Of a stretch of DNA of 10,195 bases, positions 1 through 7,500 are shown piece by piece. Under the pieces are notes generated by a model that saw only the letters and a program-made list of their open reading frames with translations, did not search any database and was not told the origin of the DNA. The translations under genes were made by a program, and so were the position numbers. This DNA is from an uncultured Granulosicoccaceae bacterium (lineage in GTDB: Bacteria; Pseudomonadota; Gammaproteobacteria; JABXHR01), in contig CAKZUS010000009.1 in assembly GCA_937921805.1 (NCBI GenBank), forward strand, positions 1-10,195, read 5' to 3'. Every line of letters starts with the position of its first letter. Position 1 is the first letter of the stretch.

Positions 1-1116
1 TAAGGCGCTAATATTCACCACCGCGTTCGCCTGCTCAAAGACATCGAGTGTAAGCTGCGCCGTTTTTTCTCCCGCTCCCTTACTGTTAAACTCGACCTCG
101 ACAGCACACTGCCAGCCAGGAGCCAGCGCGGCTTGCGCACAACTATCGCTAACGATGGAGAACGAAGAGTCTCCTGAGAGAATGCTCGCCTGCACTACCC
201 GTGTAGCAGTGCCGGCATTGTCAAAGACGATGCTTTGAGTGCGGCGTAAACCTGTACCCATGGCACCAAAGCGTTTTTCGCTCGCCTGTGGCGCTAAACC
301 AGATACAGTTGAATCGATCCAGTCCAAAGCACGTGATACCCGCGCATACACTCCCGGATACTCCGCAGCGGCGCACCCTTGCGAACTTCCAAAGCTCACC
401 ACACCCAGCAAAATCGGCTGATTATTACTATCGCGCGCCAGCAGTGGGCCGCCGCTATCGCCTTCGCAAGAGTCTCGCTCTTCCACCGGACTACCGGCGC
501 ACAGCATATTGTCAGTAATCGCAATACTGTCTAACGCTGCATAATTTTGTGCGCACTCCGCACGATTGCGTAGCGGCACCGTCGCTTCGAGCAGTTGATC
601 GGATACCTGTCTTTTGTCTTCGTTGGAGGTCCGTCCCCACCCCGTCACGACTAGCGATTCGTTATCTGGCAGGCCGTTATCAAAATTCACACTCGACAGG
701 GCGATAGGCTGATACGACGTGGTATCGGCAAGTTTTAGCAGCGCGAAATCATTATCCAGATTGTCTCCGAATTGCCAGTGCTGAATGATCCGCGACACTT
801 CCAGCGTCTCGGCGTCAGCACGATTGTTGAGATCATTCGTACCAATGAGAACCCTGATCGTCTCGGGCGATTCCCCCTCGATGCAGTGCGCCGCAGTGAG
901 CACCCAGCTTGCATTGATGAGGCTCCCTCCGCAAAACTGCGACTGGTTACCGCTGGCACGCACCAAGGCCACCATCCAGGGATAGGCTGCGCTCTGTGCT
1001 TTCACTCCACCGATAATCCGGGGCGCCACCGCCTCCACCTGCGGCGCGGCGTAAGCATGGGGAATCAGTGACAGCACTCCAGCATATAGCGTTAATCCAC
1101 CTGTCAACCATCGCAT
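1..1116 (-). CDS. Secreted trypsin-like serine protease (peptidase S1) with C-terminal Ig-like domain, 3' end missing
   Basis: This is an extracellular or periplasmic endopeptidase predicted to cut after Lys/Arg. The 372 visible codons begin with a signal peptide (residues 1-23, ending AYA). A short propeptide follows, ending in Arg33, and then the mature N-terminus IIGG (34-37), the classical zymogen activation site. The triad is complete: His77 in TAAHC, Asp123 in DNDFALL, Ser221 in GDSGGP. Asp215 sits six residues before the serine (chymotrypsin position 189) and glycines occupy the 216 and 226 positions, giving a trypsin-type pocket. Cys pairs 42-58, 168-182 and 191-220 are all present. 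From about residue 280 there is a beta-rich domain with the C-x(n)-LAPGxxC signature seen in anchor-associated Ig-like domains. Family knowledge: this layout matches Vibrio VesB-like proteases, which use type II secretion and often end in GlyGly-CTERM. That end would lie beyond the left edge, so it is unverified. The start is chosen for its Shine-Dalgarno site and signal peptide. Confidence 0.95.
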   Translation of the reverse strand, partial: MRWLTGGLTLYAGVLSLIPHAYAAPQVEAVAPRIIGGVKAQSAAYPWMVALVRASGNQSQFCGGSLINASWVLTAAHCIEGESPETIRVLIGTNDLNNRADAETLEVSRIIQHWQFGDNLDNDFALLKLADTTSYQPIALSSVNFDNGLPDNESLVVTGWGRTSNEDKRQVSDQLLEATVPLRNRAECAQNYAALDSIAITDNMLCAGSPVEERDSCEGDSGGPLLARDSNNQPILLGVVSFGSSQGCAAAEYPGVYARVSRALDWIDSTVSGLAPQASEKRFGAMGTGLRRTQSIVFDNAGTATRVVQASILSGDSSFSIVSDSCAQAALAPGWQCAVEVEFNSKGAGEKTAQLTLDVFEQANAVVNISAL

Positions 1117-1122
1117 GCTTAA

Positions 1123-1128
1123 CTCCTA
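1123..1128 (-). promoter_or_regulatory. Ribosome binding site of the trypsin-like protease gene
   Basis: On the minus strand this reads TAGGAG, six bases before the ATG at 1116-1114. It fixes the start codon that produces the signal peptide. Confidence 0.75.
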
Positions 1129-1145
1129 GGGCAAACTGCTTAAAA

Positions 1146-1159
1146 ATGAAACGTTTCAT
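1146..1159. promoter_or_regulatory. Perfect palindrome resembling a LacI/GalR-family operator
   Basis: ATGAAACGTTTCAT is a perfect 14-bp inverted repeat with a central CG, 29 bases upstream of the protease start codon. LacI/GalR-family regulators bind palindromes with a central CG, and the TGAAACGTTTCA core closely resembles the Cra/FruR consensus. The position, just downstream of a possible -10 hexamer, would suit repression of the protease gene. The palindrome is seen directly; the identity of the regulator is inferred. It has no GC-rich stem or loop typical of a terminator. Confidence 0.55.
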
Positions 1160-1172
1160 CTTCTAAGCACAT

Positions 1173-1178
1173 AGCATA
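1173..1178 (-). promoter_or_regulatory. Possible -10 element for the protease gene
   Basis: The minus strand reads TATGCT here, four of six matches to TATAAT. It would place a transcription start near 1166 and put the palindrome at 1146-1159 in the first 20 transcribed bases. No convincing -35 element is found at 16-18 bases; the best is a poor TTTCTT. The promoter may be activator-dependent or somewhere else. Confidence 0.25.
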
Positions 1179-1425
1179 CCCTGCGCGGGTCTCTAGAAGA
1201 AAACAAGCGAGAAGAGGCGCTGTAGCACGGTCCGGCCTTTATGGCTCCTGCATCACTATTGGACTGGGAAATCGGTAACGAGTGAGTGAGACTTAGTTAT
1301 TAAAACTATGCGCATCAGCAATGCCGCGTGCAGTGGGCAGCACATGGAGTATGGTGATCCCTGCCTCCTCATGCCAGTTTTCTGCACCCATTGGTAAGAA
1401 ACAAAACTCTTTCAGCGTCTCGCTT

Positions 1426-4400
1426 CTAGAGCCACAACTCCACGGCATTCCCTGACGTTGTGTAGGCCTGCTCTTGGCGCTTGCCAGAAGTGAAGCGCCC
1501 CTTGGAAAGGCGCAGCGATGGCGTGCACTGTCCATCTTGCCCTCCATTGATGCATCGCACGATAATCTTCTTCGGCGCGAAAGGCACCCCAAAATTCGCC
1601 CCGTCTTTCAAATGCGCTGGTGTAATAGTCGCGCTCGTGTCCGCTTGCGTGCCATTGATAGAGCGAAAGAACTCGACCTTCACCGTGTCATCGCCCAGCA
1701 TCACCCCCGTATCCGCCATGGTCATGCCCCAAATGTTGGAGACGGTCACGAAAACAGGATCATTGATAGCAATGTCTTTCACCGCTTCGACAAACTGCAC
1801 CTCCACGCGATAGTCGCCAATCGGAACGCCTTTGAGGGTGAAGGTCAATACAGAGTTGCTGCCGGATGAAGGATTCGCACGCTCCTGCGCGTCGATGGGG
1901 ATGGTGTAAGTCTTGGTATCACCGATAAAGCGCACGGCCTCGGCGTACTGCGGCAGACGGTTTCCTTCGAGCTGAACAATTGAGCCTAGCGGAATCGCAT
2001 TGTTCACGCCTATCGTGCCAAGAGTACCGAGCAAGCTGGGCGCAACTTCTGAGCTGGCGTCTAGCTCGCGGCGAATGGTATAGCGGTCCTCGGGATAATC
2101 ATCGAACAATACGCTAGAGACCCATTGCAGTTCTGCACTGATAGGCTCCACCCAGCCAACGAGCAAATCCATATTGCTCTCGCGCACTTCGACGATGGTT
2201 TCATCTGTGCTGGCTTGGATATAATTGGCGCTAGCGAGCTGCCAGCGGGCTTCATTAGGGGTGCTACTGCTATCGCGCAAGACAACACTAGGATAGACGG
2301 GGGTTTGCCCCTCTAGCTCTGGATTGAGATGGCGCCCGATAAGGGTCAAATCATACTGCGGCGTATTATTGTCTTTGACGATCAGCAACTTCGCACTGCT
2401 TATTTCTGCTTTATTGAATATTTCAAAGCGAATGCGTTTAGGGGTAAAAGCAATCTCGCCAATGGTCGCGGCCCAGTCGAGCAGCTCGATGGCTTTGGCA
2501 ATGACATTAGCGCGTGCGGCGACTTTTGCAGGAACGAGGTAGTTATTGAGCTGCTCAATCGCCGCATCGCCTTTGGCCAACCCTTGCATCGCGGCATTCG
2601 CAGCAGCTTTGGTTGTGCCGGTGCTGCCGCTGACTATCTTGGCCAACACATCAGGGCGGGTCAAAACGTTTTCGAGAACCCCAATTGCGTAGTCACTGTA
2701 TACCGCCAGTACATCAGCGGCGTTGCCTGCCGCCGCGAATTTTCTGGCGAAATCGGGAGTTGAGGCCCAGTATGACAAAGCAAAACCAAAGAGGGCTTTT
2801 TGCTGATCGCTGAGCAAAGGAATGAATTGCTCAACAAGAGGAATCACTAAGCGCTCAATGAGGGTCTTGTGCAGCAAAATCTCGGTAGTCGCGCGCTCTT
2901 TCGGAGTCAGCGAGGGATTGGCGAGCAGGTCGAGACCGCCCGTTAAAATATCAACGCGGCAGTGACGACCGTGGCACAAGCTCGTCTCCACTCCATCAAT
3001 CAGGCCGGTGGGAACATCGACAGAGCTGAGGTTGGCAATGCCTCCCCAGTTGCCTCCCATAATATTGGGATCAAAATACGCCGCAATTTCGCCCAGTGCC
3101 GAAGCACTGCCCGCTGAGATATGGTCCCGCCACACCGTGCTGCCCTCTTTTGAGCTGATGGCATAGCTCGCAAAGACACGATTGTCATTGATCACATAGA
3201 GATCACTCGGCCACACTGTCACAGTGGGCTTGGCATTGGCGACCGAGGCTTTCAGGCTCACTTCAAGGTCGAGATTCAGCAGTGCGCTATCAACGGTACT
3301 AAGGCCAAAATTGGCGTATCGATTGCGCGCAACGCCCAAGACATTCTGCGGCGCCACCACATCGATAACAGGTAAATCAACACGGGTACGTGCAACAGTG
3401 CGGGTGAGGGCGCGCTGTGGTTGGCGCACGGGCTGTACCTGCCACTGAGCATGCAGTGCATCAAATGCCGCTTGCTGCTGCTGCCAGGTGGCCGCATTCT
3501 GGGCAATCGCCTCGCCTAGCGCGACCAGCTCAGGCACTGCGGAGAAGTCAAACCCACGCCGCGCCCAAGCATCAATTCCAGGCATGCGCGAATGCAAAGC
3601 CCCCAGCCCCAGGGCAATGGGATTGAGGCTGAGTTGCTCATCATCGGGGCCGATATACAAGCGGTAGCTGGTTTGATTCTGGTGTAAGAGCACTCGGGCG
3701 CTGCTATCGCCTTGTAACCACAAGTGTTCGTCTTGCTGCACCGTGCTGGGCGTGTATACCGTTCCGCTGACAGCAAGACGAAGCGGGCGCCACGGCGTCA
3801 CGCTCAGTGCAGGCCCCGTGACACTGTCACCACATTGCCACTGCCACGACACCGTCGTGGCGGCTTCTATGCGCGGCGTATCAACGGCCTGCCCATCTTG
3901 CAATAGCTGACAATCCTGCTGCGCGCCGATAAGAGCGATGTCAATCTCTTCGCCTTGTCGCACCGTGGCTGATCTGAGCGCCGCGATAGGCTGAAGCTGC
4001 TGCCACTGCACCCCAAAACGTGCCGAGGCGGCGCCTTGGTCTGTCAGCAATAGCGCATCAATCGCAAACTCAGGAGCAATGAACTGCAAACTCGTATCGA
4101 CCCGCTCTAGCGCCACCCAGCCGCCGGCACTATGCCCCCAAATCACCGCTTTCTCACTCGCTTGAGCATCAATGCGATACCGCGCTCCCGCGAGTAAGAG
4201 CTTGTCACTCCACCACCAGTCGCCCGCGTGATGCACCGACAGGCCAAGGGGCTGCGCCAGCGGCGCCAGCGCGTCGAAATGCGACGAAGCGAGACCCTCT
4301 AACGCAGAGCGAGGCGAGGACACCAGCACTGGCGCACTGGCCGGTGAGTTTGATGGCGGTGTGCTTGTCGCCGTGCTGGTGCTTGTCCCCGTATTTGTCG

Positions 4401-4578
4401 CTGTGTTCGTCGGCATACTGGGGGCACCGGGGGCACCGGGGGCATCGGAGGTATCAGGGGCGCCGGTAGCACTAGTGCCTAGCTTATCAGCGCCGCTAGC
4501 CGCCGCTGCGGGAGCACGAGATGTACCAGAGTCACAAGCGACGAGCGCAGCGCAGAGCAAAAACGCATAGGGCTTCAT
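1426..4578 (-). CDS. Large lipoprotein of unknown function with linker, helical segment and IPT/TIG-like domain
   Basis: I do not recognise a named family. The ATG at 4578 gives MKPYAFLLCAALVAC, a lipoprotein signal with lipobox LVAC and acylated Cys15. A longer frame from 4650 would bury this signal behind a charged stretch, so it is rejected. Residue +2 is Asp, which in Escherichia coli favours retention in the inner membrane; sorting rules vary elsewhere. Residues about 16-85 are a Ser/Thr/Ala/Pro/Gly linker. A beta-rich part follows, containing GHSAGG (148-153), and a CHGRHC pair lies at 535-540. A helical part spans about 560-700, and an IPT/TIG-like beta domain about 855-935 (GSIVQLEGNRL onward). 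The C-terminal region has a possible disulfide, CINGGQDGQC. Mature length is about 1,036 residues. The start overlaps the upstream stop by ATGA, which implies coupled translation, so it probably works with the product of 4575-8600, perhaps anchoring or scaffolding it. Confidence 0.85.
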   Translation of the reverse strand: MKPYAFLLCAALVACDSGTSRAPAAAASGADKLGTSATGAPDTSDAPGAPGAPSMPTNTATNTGTSTSTATSTPPSNSPASAPVLVSSPRSALEGLASSHFDALAPLAQPLGLSVHHAGDWWWSDKLLLAGARYRIDAQASEKAVIWGHSAGGWVALERVDTSLQFIAPEFAIDALLLTDQGAASARFGVQWQQLQPIAALRSATVRQGEEIDIALIGAQQDCQLLQDGQAVDTPRIEAATTVSWQWQCGDSVTGPALSVTPWRPLRLAVSGTVYTPSTVQQDEHLWLQGDSSARVLLHQNQTSYRLYIGPDDEQLSLNPIALGLGALHSRMPGIDAWARRGFDFSAVPELVALGEAIAQNAATWQQQQAAFDALHAQWQVQPVRQPQRALTRTVARTRVDLPVIDVVAPQNVLGVARNRYANFGLSTVDSALLNLDLEVSLKASVANAKPTVTVWPSDLYVINDNRVFASYAISSKEGSTVWRDHISAGSASALGEIAAYFDPNIMGGNWGGIANLSSVDVPTGLIDGVETSLCHGRHCRVDILTGGLDLLANPSLTPKERATTEILLHKTLIERLVIPLVEQFIPLLSDQQKALFGFALSYWASTPDFARKFAAAGNAADVLAVYSDYAIGVLENVLTRPDVLAKIVSGSTGTTKAAANAAMQGLAKGDAAIEQLNNYLVPAKVAARANVIAKAIELLDWAATIGEIAFTPKRIRFEIFNKAEISSAKLLIVKDNNTPQYDLTLIGRHLNPELEGQTPVYPSVVLRDSSSTPNEARWQLASANYIQASTDETIVEVRESNMDLLVGWVEPISAELQWVSSVLFDDYPEDRYTIRRELDASSEVAPSLLGTLGTIGVNNAIPLGSIVQLEGNRLPQYAEAVRFIGDTKTYTIPIDAQERANPSSGSNSVLTFTLKGVPIGDYRVEVQFVEAVKDIAINDPVFVTVSNIWGMTMADTGVMLGDDTVKVEFFRSINGTQADTSATITPAHLKDGANFGVPFAPKKIIVRCINGGQDGQCTPSLRLSKGRFTSGKRQEQAYTTSGNAVELWL
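4420..4464. repeat. Imperfect 9-bp tandem repeat in the lipoprotein linker
   Basis: Five consecutive 9-base units (GGGGGCACC twice, then GGGGGCATC, GGAGGTATC and AGGGGCGCC) encode GAP-DTS-DAP-GAP-GAP on the minus strand. Nine-base units preserve the frame, so copy-number change would lengthen or shorten the linker without breaking the protein. A second low-complexity stretch, rich in Thr codons, follows downstream in the gene (about 4362-4410). Confidence 0.7.
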
Positions 4579-7500
4579 TCGCGTGCTCCTATCGACAGAG
4601 GGATTTTCAAGACGCCTTGCTGCGCGCCAGCGCTCACTGCGATGCGCCATTCGCGTGTCTCTTGGGCGGTGAACGGTGCGCCATAGAGCGCCCCTTTCGC
4701 GTTGTAGTAGTACAGCGCCCGCGGATTCTCGGCATCTACGCTAAAGGCATGGCAGTCAATACTGTCTAGCCATTGCGCGCCTAAGCCCTCTTGTAAGAGC
4801 GCGTGTACGCTGCATAAGCCGCCTTCTTGTTGCACTAGCGCCATCGGCACCGTGCCCAAAAGAAACTGCTGCACAGCGCTTTCCTCTGTAGCTAGTTCAT
4901 TGAAAATACGAACGATTCTTGGCTTAGCAGAAAAGTGATTAAACCGAGCCACAACCGTTTCGCCATCCCAATACAGTTCGCTAGGCGTTTCATTCGCAGA
5001 AATTTGATCGCTCACAATGCGTTGCTGCAAGGCACCACGCTCGTCATACAGCTCTACAACACGCGTGTCTGAGGCGCCGCTACTGCGCAACGCCAAGATA
5101 TACCGCAATACGCCTTGTAGATCATTGACCGCATACCAACTGTCACGAAAATCGGGGCTGGTCTCGATAATGCTTTGGGCTTGCAGTCCGTCCTGGCCCA
5201 GTTGATAGAGCTGGAGACTTTGGTCGCCAGAGGCGAGTACAAGCTCCTCGCTCAGTGGGTAAATAACTTGCTGGGTATCGAGAATCAGCTCGGGATAGTC
5301 GCAGGCATCGCTCAGACGAAACACTTTGCCCGCGTATTGCTCAATCAAGTAGCGTCCCTGATAGATATCTAGCACGCTGTAGGTATTGCAATCCGCTACT
5401 GCCGCTTGGCCTGGATCGGCAGACGTCAGGCACTGCTCAGGCTTGTCCCCACTCAACCACTGCCACGGCTCCTGCTCCTCTGCCATCAGCTTCACCCAGG
5501 CGTTCTCGCTGCCAAACTCGACGGTGGGTGCGCAATACAAAACAAGATCGCGTTTCATATCGACAATAGGTGTGCTGCTGTAGTCAATTTGTGCAGGCAG
5601 GGCAATGGCATCAAAGTCCTCTCCCCAGCGGCCTTGGTGCAGCACAGATCGCTCGCTAAAGTTAGTAAAGAAGAGCTTGGCCGCCCCTTGCTCTCCTAAA
5701 TATTGCGAGTCCAAAAACAAGGAGTCAGACGGGCCGAGTTCCACCGCGGCGTCAGCATCGACTGCTGCGCGATACCGCACAAGCGTTTGGCTGAGGTTAC
5801 TGCTCTGCACCAGTTGTTCGCCGTGAATCAGCGACTCACTGAGATCAATACGCTCCATGGCGTCAACCTGGAGCTGTGGCGATAATCGCGGCGTCACGGC
5901 ATAACCGCCATCGACGACTTCGACAGTGATCTGCCAAACACCATCGTCTGTACCCGAGGACTGCCATTGCTGGGCGCCGACGACCCATTTTTCCAGCCAG
6001 CTTTGCTCAACGAATGTCGTCTCGCCCAAAGTCAACTGCAGCGTCTCGGGGTCGCTATTAATCGTGAACATCGCCTCCTCAATGAGGTACTCAGGACTGG
6101 TGTCCAATGCCACTCCGCCTAGCACGTCTTCAGCGTAGAGGCGCATGGTGAGCGCTCCGCTGCCCGCAGTAGCACCAGCGCGCAACACCCCATCAATCAG
6201 CTCCCAACCACTCGGAGCATCCAGGAGTTCCCAGCGATACGACAAGCCCTGCCCGCTTGGGTCGTCTTGTGTCTCAATGCGCAGTGGGTAGTCTCCCCCT
6301 ATGGCGATGCTCGCAGGCCATTGCACGCTGACGCGGGGCAGATCGGGGGCCGTATCCGTGATGCCCACCGTCATGATTTCAGAGGCCAATACAGAGCTAG
6401 GGGACGAGGCGGAAAAGACAATATGCTCTAGGGCCTCGTTGGGCTGAGCGTCTTGAAGAACTCGAATCGGCACGCGTTGTACGCGCTGCCCCGGCGCCCA
6501 CTGCACTTGCAGGGCATCCAGCTCAAAATCGATACCGCGAGTCGCCGTCGATTGCGCTTCGACTGTTAGCGCCAAAGAGGCCGAACCCGTTGTGCGCACA
6601 CGGTCGAGCAATAGCCATGCGGTACTGGGAGTCTGTACATGGCTAGGCTCGGCTGCATTGATGCTCGACCACCGCAGCTGAGGCGCCGCCTCGTCCGTGC
6701 AGGCGCGATTTGGCGTGGCGAGGCAACGGTCCAAGGCATCGGGCGTACCGTCTTGGTCGCTATCGATCTGGTGTAAGTCGCTATTGGGCACACCGACAAC
6801 ACCGAGTTCTTGGCGGTTGCTGATTCCGTCTTGGTCTAAGTCGGCTTCGGCCAAAGAATCTTCCTGGCTCATATCAGCATCGCGGTAGCGCTGCGCCCAG
6901 CGCAGCAGGCGCAGAGCATAGTACTGTGCATCGCGTTGCTGCAACATATCGAGCCAGTCTGTCCACAGCAGCACAGAGCCATTGGGACAGGCCGCAGCCA
7001 ACTGCTCGCTACTGGCAGCCTGCGATGTGGCTTCGTCAAAGAGACACTGATCCTCGCGCACACTCGCGCGGCGGTTGATAAACGGCAACGGGTCTGGCTC
7101 CGCCAGCACGTCCATCAGCTTTTCCATCGCCTTCCATTTTTGTAAAGCGCGCACACCTAGCTCTACGCTGGGCAGTACTGTGTAGGCATACTCGTCGAAC
7201 TCGGCAGGCACCGCTTGCGGCGTGGCGTCATGCACGCCGCTCTCAAGAGCCAGTGCCGCCCACAAGGCTTTCGCAAAGCGATCAGCATCCTTGCTGATAT
7301 ACAGATTGTGTCGCTGTACCAACGCCGTGCTCAGTGCAGCATGCACCGCCTCTCGCCATTGTTCTGCCGTACTCCAGTGCGCTAGCTCTAGGCGCGATAT
7401 ATCGACATCGGCCACGGCGTTGAGCCAGTAATGCCGATCCGCCGCATCGTCAGTCGCCGCCCACACTAAGGCGTTTCTGTGCGCGCTCACTCGCCAATCG

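Larger units (their letters stand above)
1117..1425. other. Non-coding interval between the lipoprotein gene and the protease gene
   Basis: This 309-base gap separates the three-gene operon from the protease gene. Its left part holds the protease ribosome binding site, the 14-bp palindrome and a weak -10 hexamer. In the remainder (about 1180-1425) I see no tRNA-like fold and no convincing rho-independent terminator. The only hairpin-like element after the lipoprotein stop is the 8-bp ATGCGCAT near 1308, followed on the minus strand by AGTTTTAATAA, too small to call. A 32-codon minus-strand frame (1293-1391) has no ribosome binding site and is not called. Confidence 0.6.

Noticed and set aside
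1293..1320. Terminator after the lipoprotein gene
   Set aside because: Only an 8-bp self-complementary ATGCGCAT without a loop, followed by an interrupted T-tract on the minus strand; too weak to call.
1293..1592. 99-codon minus-strand frame, with a 32-codon portion (1293-1391) beyond the lipoprotein stop
   Set aside because: It overlaps the end of the lipoprotein gene in another frame. The part outside has no ribosome binding site before its ATG at 1391, and nothing recognisable in the product.
2329..2763. 144-codon plus-strand open frame
   Set aside because: It is entirely antisense to the lipoprotein gene, with no domain-like pattern; treated as a shadow.
4579..4650. N-terminal extension of the lipoprotein to 4650
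   Set aside because: The extension is Arg-rich and would hide the lipobox. The ATG at 4578 has a Shine-Dalgarno site and the ATGA overlap.
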